Below, piece by piece: positions 11,030-21,972 of a DNA stretch of 64,000 bases. A program made the translations under genes and the position numbers. The number at the start of each line of letters is the position of its first letter. Within the stretch, counting starts at the first letter, position 1. The stretch comes from Undaria pinnatifida (lineage: Eukaryota > Sar > Phaeophyceae > Laminariales > Alariaceae): NCBI GenBank assembly GCA_012845835.1, contig JABAKD010000016.1, positions 6,169,919 through 6,233,918 of the forward strand, read 5' to 3'. The notes beneath the pieces are model-generated. The model did no database searches, was not told the origin of the DNA, and worked only from the letters and a program-made list of their open reading frames with translations.

Positions 11030-11420
11030 ACCTGAATATTGTTCTCACATTAACTCGCACAATCCAGTCCGTGGTCACAGGACTGGTTCCAGTCACTCTG
11101 GAGCAAAGGAATACCCTAGGGAAAAACACAAACAACCCAAAGTGGTACACGCATAAATCACAGCTGACGCAATTCATGCCTCCACCAGAAACATATAAAA
11201 GTGAGATCGGGAGTCAGTATACGATGTGCCAGGTCCATACCGGCGCATTCGTCTCATTACTCGCGCCTGGGAAAACCGACTATACCGCTTGCCACCCAAG
11301 AAAGACTACCACGTATATATCACACGTAGTATCTACCACTACGCATACGCACAACAGACGCAAGTCAATTGGAAAAAAGAAATAAAGAACAAAGAAGAGA
11401 AAGGAAAGGAAATGGGTGCA
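11030..11420 (+). repeat. A-rich-tailed dispersed repeat, copy 1
   Basis: About 360 bp closely match 52,795-53,150 in the same orientation (TTGTTCTCACATTAACTCGC at the start, CAAGTCAATTGGAAAAAAG at the end), each followed by a purine/A-rich tail. That form suggests a retroposon. Frames within it are not conserved as a protein, so it is treated as non-coding. Confidence 0.6.
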
Positions 11421-11660
11421 TGGGGCCAAGAAAATGAAAAGAAAAACAAATTTTGGGGGGTCTACTGGCGAGGCTGCCACCAGAACGGAATGTCACATGT
11501 CACGTGGTCTTTCGACGGTCTACAGCAGTAGTAACACGAACGACTTCCGATATACCCACCGAAGCACGGACTACCGGCCAATTACGCGATCGACAGCTGG
11601 CCGTGGTTGTCACGTGTCTCTGTGTTGGGGGCCCCTGCCCTGCCTCTTGTTGGCTCTTGA

Positions 11661-12115
11661 GAGTGGTGCGTGTACGACTAAACTTGCCAACGAACGGCAC
11701 TCGCACTGCACTTTGAGCTATCTGCTGTAGTTCTGGTTGCTACTTGTTGCTGCATTATGTGCTAGACGTTTCGCCCTTCGGCTACTGCTGTACACCTGCT
11801 GTTGTGTGTTTGCCAATGTCGTCAGTTGGCGTTCATGCTCGTCGTACATACTGCTGTTCTCACCGAGTACGTGCGGGTTTCCTCGTACCTCAACCGTACC
11901 ACGACGAGCTCAAAACAAAAGGGAGGTGACATGAAATGGCATGGACAATGGCCACATAGAAGCGAGCACCGCTGGATAGTTCGCTGCGAACCAACCGCAC
12001 TCGTTCATGCCTACAGCAGAGGCTGGCTGGAGTGTCAGCGGCCGTGCTAAAGCCAGGGCCAAAGGCCGAAGAGACGGCTCTTCTACCTGCTAGGTTTTAT
12101 CTCGAGATTCTGTTA
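11661..12115 (+). repeat. Tandem duplication, unit 1 (about 455 bp)
   Basis: This unit is nearly identical to 12,127-12,575. It starts near GTGGTGCGTGTACGACTAAA and ends CTCGAGATTCTGTTA. A short unique spacer (TATATTGGACAG) separates the units. Confidence 0.85.
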
Positions 12116-12126
12116 TATATTGGACA

Positions 12127-12575
12127 GAGTGATGCGTGTACGACTAAACTTGCCAACGGCACTCGCACTGCACTTTGAGCTATCTGCTGTAGTTCTGGTT
12201 GCTACTTGTTGCTGCATTATGTGCTAGACGTTTCGCCCTTCGGCTACTGCTGCTACACCTGCTGTTGTGTGCTTGCCAATGTCGTCAGTTGGCGTTCATA
12301 CTCGTCGTACATACTGCTGTTCTCACCCAGTACGTACGGGTTTCCTCGTACTTCAACCGTACGACGACGAGCTCAAAACAGAAGGGAGGTGACATGAAAT
12401 GGCATGGACAATGGCCACATAGAAGCGAGCACAGCGGGATAGTTCGCTGCGAATCAACCGCACTCGTTCATGCCTACAGCAGAGGCTGCCTGGAGTGTCA
12501 GCGGCCGTGCTAAAGCCAGGGCCAAAGGCCGAAGAGACGGCTCTACCTGCTAGGTTTTGTCTCGAAATTCTGTTA
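12127..12575 (+). repeat. Tandem duplication, unit 2 (about 449 bp)
   Basis: Second copy of the preceding unit, with scattered substitutions and small indels (for example the loss of a few bases after GCCAACG). The small frames differ between copies, which argues against selection on a protein. Confidence 0.85.
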
Positions 12576-13013
12576 CGTGAAAGTATCATGATTTGGGAGT
12601 TATTTGGTCACGAAACGTCTTGCCGTCGGTAATTTGTGTCACTAAGTTGTTGGATATCGTCGGTAACTTGTGTCACGTTTTAGGTGAACCCCCACTAAAA
12701 AAATGAATTTCCAGCTGGCAAAACGAGCAGAAACAAAAGCAATAAAATGCCGAGCAAGAAACCAAACGAACTAGTAAAAAAGTACAGCAAATAAACTAAC
12801 GTTCGAGAGTATGCCACCGCAAAATTCCAAACATTATCACGTACCGTTTGGAAATGATGCCAATTTTGTAAATCATTCAGGCGTTGCAACCATTAAGATT
12901 CAACTATTTTTCCAAAATTCCTCCTCGACACTCGCTCGTCTCGCTCGGCGCCCGTCCGCGTTCACGTCGATGTGCGGAACGGACACGGCAGGGCGAGGGG
13001 CGTTGGAGCCGCC
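12576..13013. other. No gene recognised; small R5 fragment
   Basis: A piece of repeat R5 lies at about 12,716-12,775. GTAACTTGTGTCAC is repeated near 12,630-12,675. Nothing else was recognised. Confidence 0.4.
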
Positions 13014-13018
13014 CCCCG
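13014..13018. other. Target site duplication of element 1, left
   Basis: CCCCG lies directly before the 5' LTR and is matched by CCCCG at 18,704-18,708. Confidence 0.85.
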
Positions 13019-13685
13019 TGTTCGTGGTAGCGGCAGCGTATTGGCTGTTGTGATATGAGAATCTGATTGGACAGTTTGAATATGAGAACTGCTGTCACTC
13101 ATTGTTGTTGAGCAGGATGTTTCGAGAATACTCTTTGTAGTGTGTCGGGTTAATACAGCGGACGAAGGTGTCTCTGTCGGAATGTTGGTATGTAGTACGT
13201 TGGAGTACGTCAGACACTTGGCCAATAGGATCGTGCGGATTGTTTGGTTGTTGTAGTGTCGGCGTGTGACGTGGTATTCCGAGTGTGCATTCCACCGAGA
13301 AGACGTTGGGAGATCGGAGCAACGCGCCTACCATGCTCGCCCCCTTCGTGTTCATTGGACACATTGACGAGTAGGAACATTCCTGTAGTGTTGCTAACAC
13401 AATATAGCTTGTCTCAACGAACAGCCTAGCAATAAGTTACAGTTACATACGTTGTGTCACGGAGGTAAGTTACAGGGATCGTCTCGTGGTATCACCCACG
13501 AGTAGTCCCACGAGTATGTACGAGTAGGCACTATGCAAGGAGGTTTAGGTATTCGACTACGAGCGGTTGTTACTGGGCTGTGGAGAGTTGGCCCACATGA
13601 CCCACTCCACTTTCCAGCATGTCTCCCCAGACGGAAGTCTCAATAATATAATACCTTTTCCCCAGAAGCTACCGATTTACCAACA
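13019..13685 (+). repeat. 5' LTR of element 1
   Basis: 667 bp, TGTTCG...AACA. It contains the motif TATAGCTTGTCTCAACGAAC at 13,403-13,422, which also occurs in the LTRs of element 4. Confidence 0.92.
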
Positions 13686-15299
13686 CGCTTAAGCGAGTCA
13701 TCAGTCGACTGCTGTTTCGTCCCCCTGGACTGTGTCGACGGGCTGTCGGATGGATGTCGGAGGCGGCTTGATCACCCGACCTCTCTTCGTCATGGCTGAC
13801 GGGGATAACGCGACCCCTGCGGCCCACCATCAGGGTGAACTGCAGGTTGTTGGGGAGAGAACGTGTTTCATGAGTTCCCTAGAGACGCAGTATCTGTATT
13901 GCTCACCCCAGCTTTCACACCAACAGGGTTTGTTTGCGTTGGTTGTTGTTGAGACACAAAAGAAGAAGGAGAGAAAGGAATGGAGTCCCCTGGTTGTGTA
14001 TGTAGGTGTTGCACCAGGGGCTGGTGTGTACCACTCGGGTGCCACCAGCAGGACCGTTGGAAGGACGGGCGGCGATGCCCAAGGCTTTGGCGTGTCCGTC
14101 ATGAGGGTGGGGTGTTGTAGGCCCAGACTTGAACCCCCGTGTATTTTATGAGGATTGTTCCTCGCAGGTTCGGAGCGTTGCACTTAGAGACGCGGGACCA
14201 CAGGCTGGCGCGCACCAATCGGGTGCCGCCGGCAGGGCCGTCGAAGGAACGGGCGGCGATGCCCAAGGCCTTGGCGTGTCCAGCACGATGGTTGGGAGTA
14301 GTAGTCTTGCGGACTTAAGCTTGAACCCCGTGTAGCATTGTATGCTGATCGTTCGTTGTTACTGCAGTAAACTTTGATTCGGTCCACGGGACTGTAGGTA
14401 GGGCTTTAGATAGCCAGTCCTCAGTTCCTCACACCTCTTCTCAGTTGAGTAGTAGGAGGTGGGAAAACGTCGCCAGTGGAAATACATGGATTCCTGGGGC
14501 TGACATATATAATTCGGCGAGAGGTTGGGTGGGGGTCCTTTTCAAAGTTCCCAAAGCTCCTGACTTCAACGGTACTGTACGGCACTGAAGTATCGTATCC
14601 CTTGTGGTGACAGAATTTGAATTTTCTGATGAGTGCCCGACACAAAATCTGTATGAGACGCTTGTTTCTGAGGCTGATATTCCGATGACTGACATTGTTT
14701 TCCAGCTGACCCCCTGGTAAGAGAAATGACCCAGTGTGGGTAAGGTGCATTAGCAGAGAGTGTAGTGTTTTTCTCTCAAACCAGTTTGAACAACTCTAAT
14801 AGTCGAACATGCATGGTATCATTTTTAGGTGCCATCCTGTGCGACTTGTAGCATGAATGGTGTGGTAGCATTTTCGCTGCAACCTGAAGTTGGTATTCGT
14901 GTTGTTGGTGTTTGTGACTGCTGACAACGAATAATCCGTAGTAGAGTGAAAGAAAGTGTTGTATTCCCCCAACTTAGGATACAACAATCATCTCCGATTT
15001 AGATGTGTGCCAGGTCATGGAATGTGTGTTGATGGTCCTGATGTGGTGATGACTGCGTTTGAAGGACAAAGTGATATTTCCAAACGTTCATGGCATGCTG
15101 AACGCGTATCGTCTAGGAGAAGACTCTATTTGTTCGGTGTTGACTGATTTAATATTGCAAGCAGGAAACCACGATGGATGTGAACGAGTTAACAACATTT
15201 ATGCTCATTCGCTTGATGCTAAACGTAGATTGATAAGATAAAAGTTGGGCAGAGAGATTTGTTTTTGTTGACCTGGGAGGGAGGAAGGACATTGTGTCC
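13686..15299 (+). other. Interior of element 1, 5' half without recognisable Gag
   Basis: No Gag or zinc knuckle can be read. An imperfect tandem repeat lies at about 14,028-14,125 and 14,208-14,335 (GGGCGGCGATGCCCAAGGC, TTGGCGTGTCC in both). The bases after the LTR (CGCTTAAGCGAGT) resemble those after the 5' LTR of element 4 (CGTTAACGTGAGT). This may be a shared primer-binding or leader feature. Confidence 0.5.
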
Positions 15300-15800
15300 G
15301 TAGAGGGTACAGCGCTACCCCATGTTTGTGGAGAATGATTTCAAAGGGCATGCATGGATGTATTTCTTGAAAAATAAATCAGACGCAGGGAGTGCTGTTC
15401 GGAGTTTTCTTGCAGTGTGCGTGCTGATGGTGTCCCGTCATAGGTTGAGATTGTTAGATCTGACGATGGAGGGAAGTTTTTCGGAAGGGATTTGCATCTG
15501 TGTGCCACGAGCTTTTGATCAAACAAGAGTTCACACTGGCTTATAGCCCGCAATATAGTGGTGTTGCATAGCGTGGGTTGGGATTGATATAGGAGGCCGC
15601 GGTGGCGGCTCGTATCCAGGCTAAAGTTCTTTTTGAATATGTGCGATTACATAAGACTGATATACTCTAGGCTGAGGCAATGCACTGGGCTTGCGAAGCC
15701 ATGAATCACACTGCGTGCTCCGCTAACCCTGAGACTAAATCACAGTATGAAATGTGGTATGGAGAACCTCGTCCTGACGGACCGTATCCGTTTTGTTTTT
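15300..15800 (+). pseudogene. Copia integrase remnant
   Basis: The fragments FKGHAWMYFLKNKSDAGSA (about 15,337-15,393) and MHWACEAMNHTA (about 15,679) correspond to the integrase core and to the downstream region containing AVHWSCDALNHTA in element 4. The DNGGE-type catalytic block is degraded and the frames are broken, so the enzyme is dead. Confidence 0.75.
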
Positions 15801-16689
15801 GAGGCCAACGCCCTGCAGGTGACAGCGACCGTCCAAACTGCTGTTGCCATGGGAGGTGTTGCCGTCACAGCTCCCTCCACTGAAATCTTGTCTGCCGATA
15901 GGGTCGCAGAGGAGGGAGGGGAGGATAGTGACGGATAGTAGCGACGATGTAGAAAACGAGGTATGGTCGCCTGTTGGAAGAGCAGTTGCCCACACAATTT
16001 TGAAACGTGCTGTCGTACTTTCTGGTGAGGGAGTTAATGATGTTGTCTCGGTTGATGCGGGCAGTGTAGTAGGTCATTCCTCTTGTGTTCCATCTTCCGT
16101 TGTGAATCGCTTTCGCCCGTGAATATTTTCTCTGATTGAGTCGCCCCCTTTTGTGTGTCTTCTGCAGCGCCTGAGACTGATGGGCAGGAGTAGGGAGGGC
16201 AAAAGATAGAGGAGGAGGTGGTAGAGACGGGGGATCCGGGAGGGAATGATGAGGTAGAGTCGATTGGGCCGGGAGGGCATAATGGTGACGAGTTGATTGG
16301 GTCGGGAAGACAGATGGAGGCAGAGGCGTCCCCTTTTGCCGATCGTATTCCGCGGTTTGTCGCTGAGCTTGCTGACTGCAGTACTGTTACTCGCGAGAAT
16401 GGTGAAGTGTGAGATGATAGAACTCGCGTGCGAAACCTGTGCAGTCAAGGAGTAGATCGCGTCTGCACTCGTATTCAATTTTGGATCCATCTTCGCATAA
16501 GACATAGTGTATGCCCTTGTAGCAATAGGTAGAAATGGAATTGCCATAGTTACTGATTCAAGATGTTGGGTCAGAGCCTGGTAGCTATCATGTAGCCCAG
16601 CGTTGCACGCCAAGATTTGGGAAGGAGCCAGGTCTGCAGAGGTTGAAGGCTTGATGAGAGCAAGAACGTTCACGTTGGCAGTAAAAGTC

Positions 16690-17460
16690 CCGATAGGCTG
16701 TAAATGTGATTGATGCTGAAAGGGTTTTCGAATGGGAAGCAGACGAAAAAGGAAAGATAGTGAAAGCCAAGGCTAGGCTTGTAGTGAAGAACTACAAGCG
16801 AAAGTACGGTGTGGACCGCAAATGCTGTATCTCATAGATTGGTAGTGGCGTTGGCGAGCAAGTACAATGCGGAATTATTTCACTCGGATTGAGCAAGCAT
16901 TTGCTCGGTCGGAATTGGATCACGAAGTGTTGATGGAGTTGCCTCCTGACTGTGGTTTTGTGTCAGGAAAAGTTGTTCGTTTGAACACAAGAGTTTGTAC
17001 GGACGAAGGCAAGCATCTAGACTGGTGTTTCGAGCAGTGTATTTCAGACCCCTGTGTCCTGCGTTTCGTGAAGGGAGACGGTAGTGGGGATGGATGTGAT
17101 TCATGTGGATGACATTCTGTATGCAGGAACGATTAGTCTGGCTGAAGTGTTTATGGCAGCAGCAGCAGCAGACGAATCTGTTTCTACGAAGAATTTGGGT
17201 GAGGTCAAGTTCTTTATTGGTTGCGAATAATTTAGGTGACCGCGGGGCTGGCACGATTGAGATTTCTCGGACGAGATACTACGTGAGGAGTTTTTCTCGA
17301 GACGTTAATTGTTTGTCGCATCAGCCCTATCCCTCCTTCCCTTGCCAGCGACACAGGTCCTTGTTGGAGGATGGCGAGGCAGAAAATGTGCCGTTCGAAG
17401 AGGTGGTGGCCGAGAGGTGGTGTGGAGCCAGCATGGATCGCCAGCGAGACGAGAACTGAT
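16690..17460 (+). pseudogene. Copia reverse transcriptase remnant
   Basis: The readable peptide AFARSELDHEVLMELPPDCG (about 16,900) aligns with the RT palm of the pol fragment at 35.6 kb. Later pieces near 17,070-17,450 match the HVDD region and the KNLGEVKFF and RDREAGTIEIS region, but in different frames. There are large deletions after the first block, so no functional enzyme is possible. Confidence 0.8.
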
Positions 17461-17679
17461 ACCTTGAACGCTGTGCGAACTGTGGCAGGCACCCAACGAG
17501 CCAACGAAGAGCCACTAGAAAGCAACCCGGAAGATCCTGCATAATCGTCTGGAAATGGCGCATTTAACTTTGTTTTGAAGTTTGTTCGGTTGACAAAGTT
17601 TGAACAGACAGTTTGGTAGACATAGCAGGTACGCTGGTATTGTTTGTAGTTCGTAGGTACCGACGTTGCGAGATTAGGC

Positions 17680-17995
17680 TACTGACCGTAGATCAGTTTC
17701 AGGATCGATGATTGTTTTTGTAGCTGAGATATTTGTTGTTTTGATTTGGATTTCTAGGACGTAGAAATGCGTTTCGCAGTCGACTTCTGAGGCAGAGTAC
17801 CTTGCGATGGTGGATGGTATGAAGGAGGCTCTCTGTTCGTGAACGGAGTGCTTCTGTTTCTGAGATCCCCGTGTGAAGCCTCGTAAGATAGAGGTCCTTT
17901 AGGACAGCTCAGGTGCGATTGCGCTCGCAGAAATGACTTTGCGCTGGGCTCTAGGAAGTAGAAGTCTGAATTGTTTTTGATTTTGTTTTTCTTGA
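17680..17995 (+). pseudogene. Copia RNase H remnant
   Basis: DNA matching the RNase H end of the 36.4-36.87 kb fragment (TTTCTAGGACG.AGAAATGCG, TCGACTTCTG...GCAGAGTA, then GATGGTATGAAGGAGGCTCT) is present but truncated and frameshifted. Confidence 0.75.
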
Positions 17996-18036
17996 TAAGT
18001 ACTTAGTCTGGTTGATACAACAGCCCCTAGGGAGGG

Positions 18037-18703
18037 TGTTCGTGGTAGCGGCAGTGTATCGGCTGCTGTGATAGGAGAATCTGATTGGACAGTTTGAATA
18101 TGAGAACTGCTGTCACTCATTGTTGTTGAGCAGGATGTTCCGAGAATACTCTTTGTAGTGTGTCGGGTTAATACAGCGGACGAAGGTGTCTCTGTCGGAA
18201 TGTTGGTATGTAGTACGTTGGAGTACGTCAGACACTTGGCCGATAGGATCGTGCGGATTGTTTGGTTGTTGTAGTGTCGGCGTGTGACGTGGTATTCCGA
18301 GTGTGCATTCCACCGAGAAGACGTTGGGAGATCGGAGCAACGCGCCTACCATGCTCGCCCCCTTCGTGTTCATTGGACACATTGACGAGTAGGAACATTC
18401 CTGTAGTGTTGCTAACACAATATAGCTTGTCTCAACGAACAGCCTAGCAATAAGTTACAGTTACATACGTTGTGTCACGGAGGTAAGTTACAGGGATCGT
18501 CTCGTGGTATCACCCACGAGTAGTCCCACGGGTATGTACGAGTAGGCACTATGCGAGGAGGTTTAGGTATTCGACTACGAGCGGTTGTTACTGGGCTGTG
18601 GAGAGTTGGCCCACATGACCCACTCCACTTTCCAGCATGTCTCCCCAGACGGAAGTCTCAATAATATAATACCTTTTCCCCAGAAGCTACCGATTTACCA
18701 ACA
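18037..18703 (+). repeat. 3' LTR of element 1
   Basis: 667 bp, about 99% identical by eye to the 5' LTR. The shared motif TATAGCTTGTCTCAACGAAC is at 18,421-18,440. Confidence 0.92.
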
Positions 18704-18839
18704 CCCCGAAGGCGGCGCTCGAACCAAGCCATATTCGACCGAGAATTCCAGTTCCGCGAATCGCATACTTAGGCCGAGACAAAAAACTCCTGACCAAAGT
18801 CCATGACACCAAGGAATGACTCGTTATTCAAGGAAAGAT

Positions 18840-18960
18840 TTTATATATATTTACGCTGTCACCCTAACATACAAAAACCCACCCCATAAAAAAACACGGG
18901 AGTCAGTGGTCCTCGAACCCACGGTTCTAAACTGACACGCTGTCAACCTAACACATGAAC
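18840..18960 (-). repeat. tRNA-like SINE head, family B
   Basis: The minus strand carries TTAGG(T/G)TGACAG...GGGTTCGAGGACCAC (A- and B-box like). A second, partial head lies at about 18,845-18,870. It resembles the segments at 9.4 and 33.1 kb. Confidence 0.55.
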
Positions 18961-19018
18961 TACAGCTAATATGTACTCGTCACAACAAATACTGTTTTTA
19001 TGAATGAGCCTATTATTT

Positions 19019-19219
19019 CCGTTCTCTCATTAATTCGGTTTAATTCAGATTTTTGTTGATAGCAGCAGCTGATCGCACTAAATATTAATCTTTATATGAT
19101 ACCTGGTACCATTTATATTACTGAGTCACGTCATTATGCAAGAGTTGCGAAGTTGTTTCCCCACATACATGGGGAATAAAATTTATCACCTGTTAATTAC
19201 ACTGGCTATTGGTACTAGG
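19019..19219 (+). repeat. Inverted-repeat arm A, left part
   Basis: It matches the reverse complement of about 32,817-33,004. With 25,817-26,935 it forms one unit that element 2 split by insertion. Confidence 0.8.
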
Positions 19220-19979
19220 TATTGGAGATGCTACTTGTCAGTGACCATCATGTCGTTACTTGATAACACTTGAAAGTCATCTGGTATACATTGCGAGTTG
19301 TTCGTACAACAGACAGTTATAATAAGTATGTTAGTTGTCGTTTATCGATGCAGTACGTAGCAAGCACAAGTCTCAGCAGTAATAACTTGGTTACATGATG
19401 CACAGCCGTTTACTGGCTAATCATATCCACAAGCTGGTACATGTAGTACGCACGAGCAATGCGGTGTTATCAAATAAATGCGGCGGAATAACGTACCTGG
19501 AGCAACATTCATGGAATATGATTTTAGGTTGACTGTCGGAGCGTTGACGTAGCTAAGCTCCCAGAAGCAAACCTCAGGGAACATTGCCAAAGGTACGGTA
19601 GACCACGAGCAAGCCTCAGGAAACGTTGCTGTAGGTGGATCAGACAACGGCACCCATAGAGTACATCTGTCCGTAGCATACGCATTGTGCCGTCTCGATC
19701 AGGTGATGGCCAGGCCCACCTCGATCACTCCTCTTTGCTCACCATCAGCTCTCATCTGCTGAACAAATAAACCATCAATCAACATATCGGCCTGGGGTCG
19801 CCGAACAACATGTTCTCTGCTAGAGCTGTCTGCTCTTACAGGCTCACCTAACCGTGGCCCTCGTTTGCCTCAAATCATATATATATAGGCTGTGTCTTCA
19901 TGGGGTCATCCGAAAGCGAGCCTACGAGCGTACACCAGCTAAGAGCTGATACACGCCACATGTCACCTAAGAATTAATA
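19220..19979 (+). repeat. 5' LTR of element 2
   Basis: 760 bp beginning TATTGGAGATG and ending AAGAATTAATA. It is nearly identical to the 3' LTR, with about eleven differences, most of them in the first 80 bases. Confidence 0.88.
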
Positions 19980-20994
19980 GGTTTCGACCCTCGCACGCGT
20001 AAACGAGGAGAGCGGCAGCACGGATTCACGATCATCATCACTGAGGACGGCTGATCAAGACATCTACTGCTGCTTACGGGAGCTTCTACATCTCTACACG
20101 AGTACGACGAGAAGTATCAGGCGGAGGACTACGAGTACATTATTGGAAACGCGCGGTGAGTGAGTGAGCATATCTAGAGGACCCTACGCACTCAATCAGA
20201 GCAATTGATGCCAGAGCTGTGATCGAGGTACCCAAGGGTATAGAACGCCACCACGTCACAGGTTGTACCAAATCAACCATCCACGCGCACGGGACCCTTC
20301 TTTGCATCTTCAAGGACCCCAAAACAAAACCTCGATATACTCGAGTAAACAACTGCTGAACGTTGCCTCGACTCCAAATAAGCCGCGATCGTTCTGAGCA
20401 ACAGCGGTACAGAGGCAACTCTCGACGGTACAAGCTACTGTCTGTTAATAGAGCTCTGACCTCTATTTCAAGGACTTCGCGTGTGATCATCGTGATAGAC
20501 CGACCAAAATTTAAGCCCAACGCACCTCTCGTTGAGTGCGGGCAATAGGCTTCACGTGTGATCATCGTGATAGACCGACCAGAGCTGCCCAACGCACCTC
20601 GTTCAGAGTGCGGGCCAAAGGCGTGACTTCTCAGTAAGGACTCGCCAAACTCCAAGCGACAAGCTTTACCAAGAGCACTCCCGGCAGTAGAGTAGCTGTC
20701 TGTTAAAGGAGACTCTTATCATCAAGGCGACTTCTTGTAGTGCAATCCAGCAACCAGCAGCTTCAGGTACTACTACTGCTGTATTTTTTAGAATTTTCCG
20801 ATTTTTTTGGGGAAATATCCATAACGCCTTCGATTTCTACACAAACACCACTACTGCACTTGAAACGGTGTTTAATACAGCAGCTCGTATCATACGTGCG
20901 GCGGGATTACTGGTACTACTACACTGCTGTACGAGTACCGATATCATACAAGAAATCTGAGTGAACTGCTCTATGGTACGTACTCATCATCACC
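19980..20994 (+). other. Leader of element 2
   Basis: About 1 kb between the LTR and the Gag start. It contains a roughly 75-bp tandem duplication at 20,480-20,625 (GTGTGATCATCGTGATAGAC twice). A 171-codon minus frame across it is explained by that duplication and is not called. Possible packaging or primer-binding sequence is not identifiable; the LTR is followed by GGTTTCGACCCTCGC. Confidence 0.55.
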
Positions 20995-21355
20995 ATGGGG
21001 GAATCCAACAGCAGCAGCACTTCATTCGCCAACGCCATTAAAGGACTAAGGACGTTCGATGGGCGCAGCTCAGCTGATTTTCGAGATTGGCATAAACGAT
21101 TGGCGGTTGTAATTGGAGTATCCAGACGCGATATCGCTAACCTCATTAAAGGGCATCCTCGACCGACCGAAGCGACGGCCGGTACGGGATCTTCACCAGC
21201 ACCCGCACAAGAAATCGCAGCTTATGAAAGGGAAAATCAAGATCTGTACGCCATACTTTTTCTACTAACGGAGAAACCAGCATCTCTACTTGTACTCAAG
21301 CACGAGGATGAGACTGGGACGACCGGTGACGGACAAAAGGCCCTACAAGAGCTTG
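20995..21355 (+). pseudogene. Gag, N-terminal part, element 2
   Basis: The start is set by an ATG in a good context (CACCATGG), about 1 kb after the LTR. The readable part has the copia Gag pattern: a short Ser-rich N-terminus, LRTFDGRSSADFRDWHKRL (about residues 18-36) and an acidic/Gln-rich continuation. At 21,356 it is interrupted by a 274-bp solo LTR that brings a stop near 21,421. The second half resumes at 21,635 in the same frame. Gag would form the particle around element RNA; this copy cannot make a full-length one. Confidence 0.75.
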
Positions 21356-21629
21356 TGTTGGTTGTCCTCATGAACATGACGGTTATGATCCATCTTATAT
21401 CATGGAGTTCCGTATGTTGGTAAGGGATTCATGTATAAGGTGTGAGGGGACTGTTTGGCCGGATGTTTCCCGGCATGATTTGCCATGAGCTGTCACTCGT
21501 AGTTTTGCTCCATATGAGACCGAGTCAGGCTCGACGGCTGGATAATAAAAGAGTTCTGTGTCACCGTCTTGAGTCATCATCACGCCTTCCCGCGCCAGCT
21601 ACGTGTACACCTTTAGAGATCTATCAACA
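21356..21629 (+). mobile_element. Solo LTR inserted in Gag of element 2
   Basis: 274 bp, TGTTGG...CAACA, flanked by GCTTG (21,351-21,355) and GCTTA (21,630-21,634), a 5-bp duplication with one mismatch. It matches 37,633-37,906 over its full length with around ten differences. LTR plus duplication is 279 bp, a multiple of three, so the host frame is kept but stops lie inside it. Which strand it was transcribed from is not evident. Confidence 0.85.
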
Positions 21630-21918
21630 GCTTATCTCGAAGTACAACAAGATCACTGACGAAGTGATCCGGGCGAAAATGGAGAAGCTCGTCAACACCA
21701 ACATGGAGCAAGAAGAAGATCCGGGCTCCTACTTCATGGAAAAGACGCTCGCGCGCTCTGAGCTCGAGAAGATGGGCGAGATGATTTCCGACCGCAGATT
21801 CAAGGACATCTGTGTGCAAGGATTCACGGCGGAGTACATACAAGGACATCAAGATGATGATGTACCGAGACCCGACTTTCGACATCGATCAGATGCAAAG
21901 CACGATGCGCATCTGTAG
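21630..21918 (+). pseudogene. Gag, C-terminal part, element 2
   Basis: This continues Gag after the solo LTR: YNKITDEVIRAKMEKL, then MEQEEDPGSYF, LEKMGEMISDRRF and a terminal DDD region. This is the helical core of copia Gag (retrotran_gag/UBN2 type). The frame closes at 21,918, and the zinc-knuckle region follows after a gap of about 55 bp, so an additional shift or stop separates them. Confidence 0.75.
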
Positions 21919-21972
21919 TTAGATTATCTTTCTCGCAACAGCGACACCAAAATCGTTGGTCGTGGCGTAACC

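Larger units (their letters stand above)
13019..18703 (+). mobile_element. Copia-type LTR retrotransposon 1, decayed interior
   Basis: Two direct 667-bp LTRs (13,019-13,685 and 18,037-18,703) begin TGTTCG and end CCAACA. They differ at about eight positions by eye. A 5-bp duplication, CCCCG, flanks the element at 13,014-13,018 and 18,704-18,708, proving the boundaries. A purine-rich tract (GGGAGGG) precedes the 3' LTR. The interior has copia-order pol remnants: integrase near 15,320-15,780, reverse transcriptase near 16,740-17,460 and RNase H near 17,760-17,930. All are broken by many stops and shifts. The interior is related to the pol fragment at 35-36.9 kb. The near-identical LTRs imply recent insertion, so the copy was probably moved in trans by an intact relative (inference). 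Confidence 0.92.
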
